DNA of 64,000 bases from Prunus persica (taxonomy: Eukaryota > Streptophyta > Magnoliopsida > Rosales > Rosaceae). The notes beneath the pieces were generated by a model. That model searched no databases, was not told the DNA's origin, and worked only from the letters and a program-made list of their open reading frames with translations. The DNA is taken from positions 13,265,782 through 13,329,781 of the forward strand of contig NC_034014.1 in NCBI RefSeq assembly GCF_000346465.2, in the 5' to 3' direction. A program made the position numbers and the translations under genes. Of the stretch, positions 20,148-30,502 are shown in pieces (within the stretch, counting starts at the first letter, position 1; every line of letters begins with the position of its first letter).

Positions 20148-22204
20148 ATGACAATGTCCCAAGAAAAACTCAATTTCAAAGCAAGCAAGTTGTTGCTTCT
20201 TGTTCATCTTCTAGCCCTTTTGGTCATAGCTCATGGGAAATTGCCGCCAGAGGTTTCAAATGACCTAAATGCCCCTGCTGTCTACATCTTGGGAGATTCC
20301 TCTGTTGATTGTGGAGACAACACACTGTTTTACCCTCTCATTCACAGCTCCATGTCCTTGTATTCATGCAACGGTTCTGATTCCACTCTGATTCCCCATC
20401 TTCTTGGTAACTTTTAATCCCTCGTTTTTTCATTGTTTTTATGAGCATGCTCTGTTTCTGCCAACGGATTTAGCCCAGCATAACAGTGGTCTAAGTTCGA
20501 ATTCAAATCCCCATGACTCCATGGTAGTGTGTATGAGAAACCCACCTTCCCTTATAGTTTAAACTATCGCTTGTATTAAAAAATTGATTGTGCTCTGTTT
20601 CTTGGACTTAATTTCCTTTAAATTATGACATTTTCTGTGTTAGGCCTTTGCTTTTTTGTTTCTTGGACTTGAATTATTTGAGAATCGGCATGTGTATGAT
20701 TGAAGTTGGCGTTCTTGGTTCTTCTGTTTTTTTGGGTGGGAATTTGACTAGTAGACGCTAAACCATCAAAGAAAATTCGACTTCCAACCCTCAAATTTGC
20801 TTCAACTTTCTTCTGATGAAGGAAAAGGCATAGATGCTTGTAAGCATGGGCTGGCCCAAAAAGTATATAAATATGTAGAGCCTGGCTGCTAATTGAATAA
20901 TAAACACAATTTATCAGTGTCCACTTCAGTAAATTACGGCTAACCAAAGTAATTATGTGAATATATATTAGTGTGCCAATACATTCATATATCCTGGGAA
21001 TTTTATTTAAAACATGCTTATTGCTACCTATATGTTCATGCATCATGGGAATTTGAAAAAAGAAAAAAGAAAAATGCTAACAAGGCATCTGTTTATTCTG
21101 CACTGCAGTAACTAGAATCAATTGTGTGGATTTTAATTTAATGAAAAAAGGGTTTGCACTTACATATTTGTTTGTACCAACAGCTGAGAAGATGGGCATG
21201 CCAAATATCCTACCTTTCTACAGTCAAAATGGATCCATTGATGGAATACTAAAAGGCCTCAACTTTGGTTCAGCACAAGCAACAATCATGAACCCGAGCA
21301 GCCAGAGCTACCAGTCTGTAAACCAGCAACTACGCCAAGTTTTCGACTCAATGCAGCTCTTACAACTGCAGCTGAGCCAGGAAACAGCTCTCCATTTCAT
21401 CCGATCTTCCATCTTCTACCTCTCCTTTGGCAAAGACGACTACATCGACCTCTACCAGCGCAAAGCATCAGGCGCTGCAAAACCCAACTACAGTGACCAA
21501 GAATTCTCCCACGTTTTAGCAAATCAGATGATACATGTTATAAGGAACCTCTATGACATGAATGTGAGGAGGATGATCTGCATGGGGATATTGCCTCTGG
21601 GATGCACACCGCGTATGTTGCTGGACCGGTACAATTCGAATTCCAAAGGCAGTGAGGAAGATGACGATGGAAGGGGTTGTGTGGAGGAGATCAATGCGCA
21701 GGTTTCGGAGTACAACAAAATGCTGCACGAGCAGATTGCTATGCTCCGCACAGAGCTTCCGGATGCCCAGATTGTGTTCTGTGATGTGTACCAAGGAATT
21801 AGAAAGATCATAAACAACCCAGAACACTACGGTACAAATCACAACAAACAACTCTTTCAAATTTCCATACATTACTGATTTCATTTCATTTTCAAGGAAG
21901 GAATTTAATTGCTTCGAATTATAAGATTCTAAGAAACTTACTGGTTGCAGGATTTGAGGATGTAAAGAATGCCTGCTGTGGCTTGGGAATGTATGGGGCA
22001 GCAATTGGATGCCTTTCAAAAGATACGGCATGCGAACAAGATACAAGCCATGTGTGGTGGGATTTGTACAACCCAACAAAGGCAGTCAACTCCTTGCTGG
22101 CTGACTCTGCCTGGGCCGGCTCTCCCCTTTCCCGCATTTGCCGCCCTACCACCATCCAGGAATTGCTTTCCACTGCTTCACCCTCACATCCAATTCCCAC
22201 CTGA
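20148..22204 (+). CDS. GDSL esterase/lipase-like protein, three exons, catalytic residues altered
   Basis: Exons 20148-20406, 21184-21831 and 21951-22204 join in phase (GT-AG) to 386 residues, a usual length for plant SGNH/GDSL lipases. Residues 1-30 are a signal peptide, so the product should be secreted. Block I is ILGDSSVDCGDN with nucleophile position Ser51. Block II is NFGS (Gly115). Block III, normally GxND, reads GKDD (169-172), so the oxyanion Asn is Asp. Block V, normally DxxH, reads DLYN (340-343), so the catalytic His is Asn. The fold signature is intact (RMICMGILPLGCTPR, CCGLG) but the usual catalytic set is not. It may be a non-enzymatic or altered member. The start is the ATG giving a clean signal peptide. 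Intron 1 holds a SINE. Confidence 0.9.
20460..20590 (+). mobile_element. tRNA-derived SINE in intron 1 of the GDSL gene
   Basis: 131 bp flanked by a perfect 12 bp duplication, tgctctgtttct, at 20448-20459 and 20591-20602. It contains an A-box-like tagcccagcat and a B-box-like agttcgaattc, the pol III promoter pair of tRNA-derived SINEs, and an A-rich 3' end (attaaaaaattg). It lies in the sense orientation within the intron. Confidence 0.88.
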
Positions 22205-22228
22205 CTCTGCAACTCTAATTTTCTAATA

Positions 22229-22570
22229 ATTTCCACTGTTTTCTGGTTCAAGTAGAAATTAGGACTTCATGAATGTAAATTTCAACTATTTTCCTGAAGC
22301 TCAGCGATTCCAGATTCCTCTGTCTAAACTCCTAAGTGGAAATTGGAATGCTGTATTAAAATGGATAAACTGCCGTTTTACCCGTGAACTATCACGCTAA
22401 TCGAACTTAATTCCCTGAATTATTCTTTTTCAGTGAATTTAGCACTTGAACTCCCTATTTTCTGGTTCAAGTAGATACTTGGGGCTTGATGAATGTAAAT
22501 TTCAACTATTTTTCTGAAGCTCACAGATTCCAGATTCCTCTGTCCAAGCTCCACGGTGGGTTGCAATATA
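22229..22570 (+). repeat. Direct duplication of GDSL 3' UTR sequence
   Basis: About 100 bases starting ttttctggttcaagtaga near 22240 recur near 22458 (offset ~218). Shared phrases include tgaatgtaaatttcaacta and gattccagattcctctgtc. The intervening ~110 bases (tggataaactgccgtttta onward) are unrelated. The second copy lies in the promoter of the next gene. Confidence 0.88.
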
Positions 22571-22718
22571 AAAATAGTAAAAAGTTTGGAACTTTTGAAA
22601 CCCCCAACGTCCACATTGTCTGATTAATTTAATAATATTCAAAAGCAAAAGCATATCACAAAATCAATATCAAAATAATTAAACTCACTCACCTTGCTGC
22701 CAAACAAAACCCTCAACA

Positions 22719-24065
22719 ATGGCCGCAGCAACTCAAGCGCTTTTGAGCCTCTTCGCAGCTTCCCTCCCGACCAAGCACCGCCCTCTCACGATCAGAGCTT
22801 CAAAGCCCGCCACCACCAACCCGCCCATAGCCGGCCGGAAACTCCGTGTGGCCGTGATCGGCGCGGGCCCTGCAGGATCCTCCGCGGCCGAGGCCTTGGC
22901 TGCAGGCGGCGTAGAGACCTTTCTGTTCGAGCGGAGCGGCCCCTCCGCCGCCAAGCCATGCGGTGGCGCCATCCCTCTCTGCATGCTCGACGAGTTCGAC
23001 ATCCCGCGACACCTCATCGACCGCCACGTCACCCGCATGAGGATCTTCTCCCCCTCCAATCTCGCCGTCGATTTCGGCAAAACCCTGCGCCCCGACGAGT
23101 TCATCGCCATGCTCCGCCGCGAAGTACTGGATTCCTTCCTCCGGTCCCGCGCCCAATCGTGCGGCGCCGACCTCATCTCCGCCCTCGTCACCGATCTCGA
23201 GGTCCCGACCTCGAACGACGCGCCGTACGTCATCCGCTACATTTCAAACAACTCGCAGAAGGCTCTGGCCGTGGACGTCGTGATCGGCGCGGACGGCGCC
23301 AACAGCCGAGTCGCCAAGTCGATCAAGGCCGGCGGCTACGCATGCGCCATTGCGTTTCAGGAGAGGATTAAGCTCACGGACGACAAAATGGAGTACTATG
23401 AAGATCTCGCCGAGATGTACGTGGGAAACGACGTGTCGCCCGATTTTTACGCCTGGGTTTTCCCCAAGTGCGACCACGTGGCAGTGGGGACTGGTACGGT
23501 GTGCTCCAAGCAGGATATTAAGGTGTTCCAAAGGGCAATTAGGGCTCGGGCCAATTCTAAGATCAGCGGTGGGAAAGTCATCAAAGTGGAGGCCCACCCG
23601 ATACCCGAGCATCCCCGACCAACTCGTGTCAGAGGACGCGTTGCGCTTGTGGGGGATGCAGCTGGGTACGTGACGAAATGTTCAGGCGAGGGGATTTATT
23701 TTGCTGCAAAATCTGGGAGATTGTGCGGCCAAGCGATTGTAAAGGCATCTGAAGGAGGGCAAAGGATGATCAACGAAGAGGATTTGAGGAGGGAGTATTT
23801 GAAAGAGTGGGATGCCAAGTACATTACAACATTTAGGTTTTTGGATTTGTTGCAAAAGGTGTTTTATGGTAGTGATGCGGCTAGAGAAGCATTGGTGGAG
23901 TTGTGTGGGGATGAGTATGTGCAACGCATGACATTTGAGAGTTACTTGTACAAGAAGTTGGCAGATGGTAATAGGTGGGAAGATGCTAAGATGGTTTGCA
24001 ATACCATTGGAAGTTTGATGAGGTGTAACATTTTAGGGAAGAAAATGGAGAGTTTGAAGTTGTAA
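22719..24065 (+). CDS. Geranylgeranyl diphosphate reductase-like protein (CHLP family), chloroplast
   Basis: An intronless 448-residue flavoprotein. Residues ~1-40 are rich in Ala/Ser/Thr with basic residues, fitting a chloroplast transit peptide. Residues 42-72 form the FAD-binding fold (VAVIGAGPAGSSAAEAL). Then come PCGGAIPLCM (80-89), GADGANSRVA (190-199) and GDAAG (312-316), the second FAD contact, followed by CSGEGIYFA. This order is that of geranylgeranyl reductases, which saturate the geranylgeranyl chain to phytyl for chlorophyll and tocopherol. The sequence differs from the canonical plant CHLP I recall at many sites (IPRHLIDRHVTRMRIF region), so it may be a second, diverged paralogue. 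The first two thirds are visibly GC-rich and the last third is not. It starts 514 bases after the GDSL stop. No damage was seen. Confidence 0.92.
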   Translation: MAAATQALLSLFAASLPTKHRPLTIRASKPATTNPPIAGRKLRVAVIGAGPAGSSAAEALAAGGVETFLFERSGPSAAKPCGGAIPLCMLDEFDIPRHLIDRHVTRMRIFSPSNLAVDFGKTLRPDEFIAMLRREVLDSFLRSRAQSCGADLISALVTDLEVPTSNDAPYVIRYISNNSQKALAVDVVIGADGANSRVAKSIKAGGYACAIAFQERIKLTDDKMEYYEDLAEMYVGNDVSPDFYAWVFPKCDHVAVGTGTVCSKQDIKVFQRAIRARANSKISGGKVIKVEAHPIPEHPRPTRVRGRVALVGDAAGYVTKCSGEGIYFAAKSGRLCGQAIVKASEGGQRMINEEDLRREYLKEWDAKYITTFRFLDLLQKVFYGSDAAREALVELCGDEYVQRMTFESYLYKKLADGNRWEDAKMVCNTIGSLMRCNILGKKMESLKL

Positions 24066-24515
24066 GATTAAATTTTCTTGCCTTAATTGGGATTTTCATT
24101 TGCCTTCTAGTTGTTTGATTTGTTTCTAGCTAAACTAAAGCATTCGTGGATTTTAATTGTAGTTGTTGAAGGTAACGGAATTTGTGCATTGGTTTTGTAA
24201 TGTTGAAAGCAGAGGAAATATTTCAAAAACAAAAATTAAAAATTAAAAGCCAAGTGACCATATTTCAGCCTTTTTTGCATCCTGTATCACATAAAAAAAA
24301 AACCAAGTGACCAAATATTTTATGGGAAACATCAAAACACCCTTATTGATTGGTTGCTTATTAGTGAAATAGCTCATGTTATTATTATTTTTTAGGTTTT
24401 TAGTCAAAAGTAAAAAGCTCATTTTTGAATGACATATTATACAAATACCTACATAGAGCTGATTTGAACAAAAAAAATAAAAACTAGCTAGTTGTCCTTT
24501 TTTAATTGGTTTTTA
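24066..24515. other. 3' flank of the reductase gene, with a repeat shared with 36191-36310
   Basis: About 24410-24512 matches 36195-36305 in inverted orientation (gacatattatacaa, tagagct, aaaactagc, ttaattgg). No gene was seen. Confidence 0.6.
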
Positions 24516-25555
24516 GAGCATCTCTAGGAGAGTCTCCAAATTTTAGTCAAATTCTAGCTAAAATAGTTAGAAAGCCATTATAGCAAACTACTAGTTTGAC
24601 ATTCTGTGTTGTGAAAATAATCGTTGTCATATTTGCTATGAGAGAAATCAGCAGTGAGAGAAAGCAGTTTGGCGTTTGGTAAACTTTTGTTATAAGTGAT
24701 GTTTGTACAATGATTAGTTTCTAAGTGTTCGGTAAATTTTTTGTATGAAAGTGTTGTGAGCTGTGTATAATGAACAAAAAGGGCATTATGTTCAAATAGT
24801 TTTTCTGTTCAAGTGTTTGATTAAAGGAAAAGCACTTTCATTTTATCTTTATCTTTTATCTTTTTTTTTTCATATTAAATATGTTTCCATCATACCCTAA
24901 AATTTATTTTAATTATAAAATAAATATATTGATCCATTAAAAATAAATATATTGACAATAATATGGTCATAACAAAAATTAAGTTAGTCATAAACAAGCA
25001 ATCATATACATTTCTAAGCAAATGAACTCATTAAACTTGCGGCTACATGATTTCTCAATGCCTCCATTTCTTGTGTTACAAGACCATCTTCTTGTTGTGC
25101 ATCAACCTCTATCTCAATCTCCTCACCTTGAATACCATTTGGGTCATCTTAACTTTCATCAAAATGACAATGACGTTTGGCATATATTCTTATATAGTTA
25201 TAAAGTGACATGGTTGCAATAACTATTTTTACTTGTTTTGCAAAAGGATAACTAGGCATGTCTCGTAAAATACTCCATATCTTTTTCCATACTCTAAAAG
25301 TGCATTCAATAACACTTCTTAGGGAAGAGTTTGCATGATTAAATACCTCTTTATGACCCGTCGATTGAACACCCCTACGAAAATCAGGAAGATGATATCT
25401 TTCATCTTTATATGGTCCTAAGTAGCCTCTCATTTGTGGGTATCCCACATCTACTAGATAATATTTTCCTAAAAAAGAAATATAATTGATTATGCACAAT
25501 GTAAAAAACTTAAATATAAATTATATGAATTTTTTTCTTTAGATAGAAATAGTAC

Positions 25556-27412
25556 TGTTCACCTGTTTTGATTTTAATCTTGTGAAGGTAGGATGAAGTT
25601 CCCTATTGACTTAAAAACCACTGATTGGTCAACAATCCAACTCTCTTTTGTGTATGAGCATGTCACTGCTAGAAATAAAAACCCTAGTAGACTTCTTAAA
25701 AATAAATAACTTGTGCCCTAAGTTACTGATTCTGAACAAGCGACTGTGAATTTGGGTAAGGAATATATCTCAAGTAAGTTCTTTTCCTGCATCAGACTGG
25801 TGAGGACTTTCACAATTTTCACAGTACAAAACTGGTAGTTTTGGCCAGAATATATGAAGAGAAAGTAAACTGTTTAGGCAGAACTGCCTATTACAAAACT
25901 CAGAAAGAGAAAAAAGCCAATTCCAGAAAAGACAACAGAGCGTTGGGCTTCAATTTCTGCCTGGGTAGCTGCTTCTGATCCGGGCTGGATTGGATGTGTC
26001 TATGCTAGATTGAATCATCAACACCTTCAACTGATGAGTTTTAGCTGGAAATCGATACCAACGTTTGAGTTTGGCAGAGCTTCAATTTATTAGGAGCCAT
26101 GGAAGGCTTGCTGAACGGGCAGAATTGAGGCCTCTCAAGTCTGACGATGATAGAAGTGGCTGGATTGATGGTCACTGAGCTGAAGCTGCGCTATGGTGCC
26201 TATTCTGCTTGACCAAGGCTTTCTATAAATTTGTTGAGGTTTTCATATTTCTAAAAACCCAGACTCTACTTGACTTGGCTTGTGCTGAACCAAATTTGTA
26301 ACGAAAGGAATCTCGCTTTGTAAAACTGTTTCTCTGAACTGAACTGAAATCAGAGTTTCGAATTCTAGCTGACTTGTTTCTTTGGCTCAATGAGCTTTGG
26401 TCGCTCTAGTGTTTGAAGGCTTTTGAGATCAATTGATCATTTTGAGTTTGTTAGTTATGACTTTGAGAGTTTTTGTCTTGATTAATTTTTTTGGATGTCC
26501 TTCATCTATTCACACTCTCACTTATTTTATAGAAAATGCTGGAGTGGGGTTTTTAATTTTTGAATAATGGGCTGCAAATCTTTTCAAAAGATCTTTCTTT
26601 TTAAATGCCAAAAAAAATGGGAAAGTTATCTATTCTGGCAGAGAAAAGCCATCAGCAGTCTGTTCCTATGGTGGTCTTTTCCCTGCTTTTCCTGAAAGAA
26701 AAACTAATTCCTTCTTTTTCTCTAACCGCCCTTTGTAAGAATGCAATCTGTCATGATGGTCAGCTTGCTTTTCCTGATGAATAACTCCCTTGCTCCCTAC
26801 TTATCTCTCAAAAAATGTAGTATGCTTATCTCTTGGAAATGACACCTGCTTTGGCGCAGAATTTCTCCGTATATAGAAAGGGATTTTGATCTTCTTTTTT
26901 GGCGCAAAAAATGGAGAAGTCTTCGTAAAATACCTGTTTTCATTAACTCCCATCACCTCCCCTGTATTAGTTGAAAGTTTTGACTTTTTCCAAGGTCAGA
27001 AAGTCACGTGGGGATTTCTTGAGAGAAACCTTTTTAGAAAGTTATTGCTAACTTGCTTCCTCCTTGGTTAGAGTGAGTTTTCTGACAAAATGGTTTAATG
27101 ATGTTTATTTAGAATATGGCTAAATTCACAATATGCTAAAAGGGTCTGGACTTATTTTAGCATTTTGGTTTTTGACTCCTAATCCCTGTAAAAAAAAGCC
27201 CAAATGTTTTGTTCATGGGTCTCTTGACAAAAATGGGCTAGCGTGCAGAGTTTTGGCCCAAACACAAGGTAAACTTTGGTGGTTGTTTAAAAATGGCATA
27301 GGCCTCTTCAATTTGAGGCTGAAAATTAATTTCTTCAAACATGGAGCCTGGAATTGTTTATCATTGTGGGCCAATAGTTTTGGGCTGGGCATGTAGAATT
27401 TAGGCCCTAAGA
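25556..27412 (-). mobile_element. Solo LTR (same family as 15590-17358) in a transposase intron
   Basis: Flanked by agtac at 25551-25555 and 27413-27417. On the minus strand it ends ggtgaaca like its relative, and it aligns with 15590-17358 over most of its length. The minus-strand start (tcttagggcc) lacks the TG and the first ~30 bases of the relative, so the 5' end may be trimmed. The target repeat equals gtact, the first five bases of the transposase intron. Confidence 0.7.
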
Positions 27413-27689
27413 AGTACCATTTGGAGGTTTAGGAAGATTCAAAGTTTGATCACGCAAAGCCGATAGAAATATCCTTGTGTCATGGGCCGTGCCTTCCCAT
27501 CAGGCACATGCAAATATAAATTGCATGTCAAAATTTTATGTAGCCATCACATTTTGAGTAGATATTCCATTTCTACCAATAAATGGTATTTGATTAGAAG
27601 GAGATACGATAAAAAGACAAGCATAATATTAATTATAACATAATAAAACATAGACAAATATTTAAGAGTAGTAAATGGAATAGTTACCT

Positions 27690-28671
27690 CTTTTTTTTTT
27701 TTCTTTTTTCTTTTTTTTTGAGAAGGAGAAATTCATTCATAAAACCACAAACGTATAAAGAGCGACATGATACAGTGGCCTCGTTAAAACCTTCATAGGA
27801 CAACCTCATGGGACAAATCCCAAGGGAGGAAATAGTACCACACATGTCATGGACTAACATGAGAGTCCAATTCAGGTCGCTTTGGACCATTACAATAAAA
27901 GAACAAGTCAAAAACAAAACCTAACACAAAAACCTCCGACGAGAACCGCAACTAGAGACCAACACAGTAGACCCACGTGAGAGGATCGTAGAAACCCCAA
28001 ATAGTAAACCCACAGGAGAGGACCGCAGAACATCCTAATTGTCAAAAGAAGCCTTCTATGAGCAAAGTCATAGTCATTTGACACCTATACAAACTGTAAG
28101 TCATACCATATGAGAAACCAGGAGAGAACATGGAGGATGAACACGGAAACAACAATAAAAAGACCCATGAAAAGCACTCCACTTCAACTCAGAACCTGAC
28201 AATGAAAACCTCATATGACCAAGCATAGTTCTTTGGTTGGCGTAGAGTAAAGAAGAGCATAATATCCCAACAACTACCATCATCGTCGCTGCTGCCGCCA
28301 CCTTTAAAACAGAGACAAAATATCAGCCACCAGGTATCACAACTCTCCCAAGGAAAGACACAATCTAGCGTCAGTCGCCGCCGCTGAGACAAAGACAACA
28401 CCAGGCGCCTGGAACACTGCAAAAACAACCAAAAAAAAGAAAGAAAAGAGAAACATACCTAGATCCAAACAGATCTATACTATCTGGGGAGGGGAAGAGA
28501 AGGAGAAGAAGGGATAAGAGGAAAGGAAAATATGGGGAAAAAAGAAAGGGAGATAAGGATAGGAAGGGGAAGATAGGTGGAGGGGAGGAGGGGCAGTGGC
28601 CATCTCCCCCCCTTAGGTTCCTCGCGGTTGGTTGTAAGCAAAGAGAAAGGGGATCAGAGTGCGGCTATGTG
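27690..28671 (-). mobile_element. LINE-type (non-LTR) retroposon insertion, 5'-truncated
   Basis: A 10 bp direct repeat atagttacct flanks the segment (27680-27689 and 28672-28681). Next to the left copy is a T-rich run (27690-27719), which is a poly-A tail on the minus strand. Just upstream of the tail is aatttctccttctc, which I associate with plant LINE 3' ends, and a diverged copy of the cctcgttaaaacc motif. No reverse transcriptase is present, so the copy is truncated. A polypyrimidine/GC-rich part fills 28450-28640. Confidence 0.82.
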
Positions 28672-28989
28672 ATAGTTACCTTGAAATGAAGCATATGTCT
28701 AGAATCTTGTAGGATTTCCATTGGAGTGTTGTTAAAAGCATTTTCCAATGCTTTAATTACATCCAAAGACACAAGTAAGATACTAAAATATCTACTCACG
28801 GTCGCACCAGAATGTTGAAAGAGATCTTGTGCTTTCCATAATTTCCACAAATTTTTTAGTAAATCCCACTTGTTTTTTAATTGTAATTTTTCATATGGTC
28901 TTCCTATCTCTTTACTAATATTTGTAACCAACCTTACCCATCCAACTTTATTAAAGTGAGTACCGGGACGATTGCCTAGATCCACCTCC

Positions 28990-30339
28990 TTGATACAAAG
29001 GTTAATGAAGATGGCTATAGTTTAAGCATTCCACAATGCTGACAATTTTCGGGATCCACTTGCAACATTTTCAGTTGTGGTGAAGCCAGTATTTTTCTTT
29101 GCCATCATATTGCAATAAAGACATTATATATAAGCACAAAAGAAAATAATAGGTATACAAGTGACTTACAAAACAAACCAAACTTGCCACAACTCAAATG
29201 CAGTACATAGATGTTTCTCTAATCTGAACAGTGCATAGATGTTCATCTATCAACATATATATATATATATATATATTCTAACATTAGTTCATCGCAGTAT
29301 TCAATAGTACAGTATAAAGGAAGACAACTACCTTTTCATCATATCATGTTGTAAAATATAGAAGATTCCTTTTTTCCTAATTGGCATTCAACAACTCCAT
29401 AAGGAGGTAAGGTTTGGCAAAGCAACAAACTACCCACAGTGCAACTCCAGAAGACCTTTCTCCAAGGCCAAATTATAGGAAGGGTTTCCATTAGAGAGGA
29501 TTACAGTTCAGATTCCACAAACCTCAACAAACATCTAAAAAAGTGATCGGCAGGAAAAAGGTGAACTAGTCAAATACATGTAAGAGGTCTCGTAATAGAA
29601 CTTGCCAGAATCATATCTTCGTTGATGATTATGTTCTAAGAGGCTTGAGATTTTCCAGAAAATCAAGGTAATGTCCAATACAAAATAGGCTAGTGCATGC
29701 AAGAAAACAAGGTAACTATGGATAAGCGGCATAGAGACAAGAAAACAAAGTAACTATGGATAAGCGGCATAGAGACAAGGAAAAGAAAAAACAAAAGGCA
29801 AGACAATAATGAAACATAAATTTACAACTAAGAAAGTAAACTAGAACTAAAGAAACAATCCGCACCTTTAATATATGATAGAGCAAGGATCTCAAAGAGT
29901 AATGATACAGTCACAGAGAACAAAATAAACACTTGCACATATAAGAAGTAAAAGTAAACTTTCTGAACCCGTCTGAAGCAATAGATCTGCATCACATCCA
30001 TAAGTAATTAACAAACATAGGCATACAAACTAGTTCTCCCTGAAAGTGAGAGGAAAAGGTTCGTCGTAATTTACTCCTGGGGAAAAATGTTAACCCAACT
30101 ATAAAAACTGAGGTAATCACATGCTTATCAAAATAAAGTTGCGATGAAACCACTGACTATAACTCTTCTAGCTCCTAGGATAAAAGCATTTACACTTTTC
30201 TAGAACATGAAATATGTTATTTCGCCACAGTAATGGAGAACTTAACACACTCAATATTATGAACTCATAAATCACATCAAAAGTAAAGTACTCAAAAAGG
30301 GATTTAAAAAAAAATTCAATCGGATTGCATCGATGAAAT
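28990..30339. other. AT-rich DNA, no gene recognised
   Basis: Non-coding in appearance. It contains an AT microsatellite near 29253-29276 and a ~39 bp tandem duplication at 29700-29776. If the EngB-like exon at 30340-30500 was once part of a minus-strand gene, this could be old intron, but no downstream exon was found here. Confidence 0.5.
29700..29776 (+). repeat. Tandem duplication of about 39 bp
   Basis: Two successive copies of caagaaaaca(a)rgtaact followed by atggataagcggcatagaga. Confidence 0.9.
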
Positions 30340-30502
30340 AAAAGAAACTAAAAACACCTGCAAATGCAATCTCTGGAAGGTTAGGAGGTGGAAATGATGA
30401 TGAAACTTTTGCAGCGGCAAAAAATGTCAAATTACTCTTAAATATTTGTAAAAGGTAGTTAATGTCAATACTAGTGTAATTTCGATAATACAACCTACAC
30501 AC
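30340..30502 (-). pseudogene. Isolated exon fragment of an EngB/YihA-type GTPase gene
   Basis: On the minus strand, residues KVSSSFPPPNLPEIAFAG end at a GT donor-like site (gcag|gtgttttt, about 30358). LPEIAFAG is the lead-in to the P-loop RSNVGKSS of plant EngB-like GTPases (At5g11480 type, from memory). The P-loop exon and the rest of the GTPase were not found within the next several kb on that strand, which is filled with transposons. The exon therefore appears orphaned: either a captured piece or the relic of a disrupted gene. The upstream boundary of the exon is uncertain. Confidence 0.55.

Larger units (their letters stand above)
25149..28985 (-). pseudogene. PIF/Harbinger transposase pseudogene with Myb/SANT-like region
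   Basis: Reading on the minus strand from 28985: a Myb/SANT-like stretch (GTHFNKVGWVRLV ... YEKLQLKNKWDLLKNLWKLW), then QHSGATVSRYF and PMEILQDSRHMLHFK. After the LINE comes IPFIGRNGISTQNVMA, then FDMQF, WEGTAHDTRIF and NLPKPPN, and after the solo LTR, GKYYLVDVGYPQMRGYLGPY and SLRSVIECTF. These are successive blocks of a DDE-type (PIF/Harbinger) transposase. The Myb-like part is normally a separate protein in this superfamily, so an internal deletion may have fused them. Stops occur at least twice near 27520-27560. The exon with the IDGTHV-type block is missing or unreadable. It cannot make an active transposase. Confidence 0.87.
24516..28990 (-). mobile_element. PIF/Harbinger element relic with two nested insertions
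   Basis: The left end reads gagcatctctaggag directly after TTA (24513-24515), the usual PIF/Harbinger target. The body carries a broken transposase on the minus strand, interrupted by a solo LTR (25556-27412) and a LINE-type insertion (27690-28671). The right terminus was not found, so the right limit is only the last coding similarity. Confidence 0.72.

Noticed and set aside
20470..20520. tRNA gene suggested by A-box- and B-box-like sequences
   Set aside because: No cloverleaf can be drawn, and the segment has SINE structure with a 12 bp target duplication.
22694..23371. Arginine-rich 225-codon frame and minus-strand frames over the reductase
   Set aside because: GC-driven shadows of the geranylgeranyl reductase coding frame.
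28101..28428. Minus-strand frames as a possible host gene
   Set aside because: They lie within the LINE-type insertion, overlap each other in different frames and have no recognisable domain.
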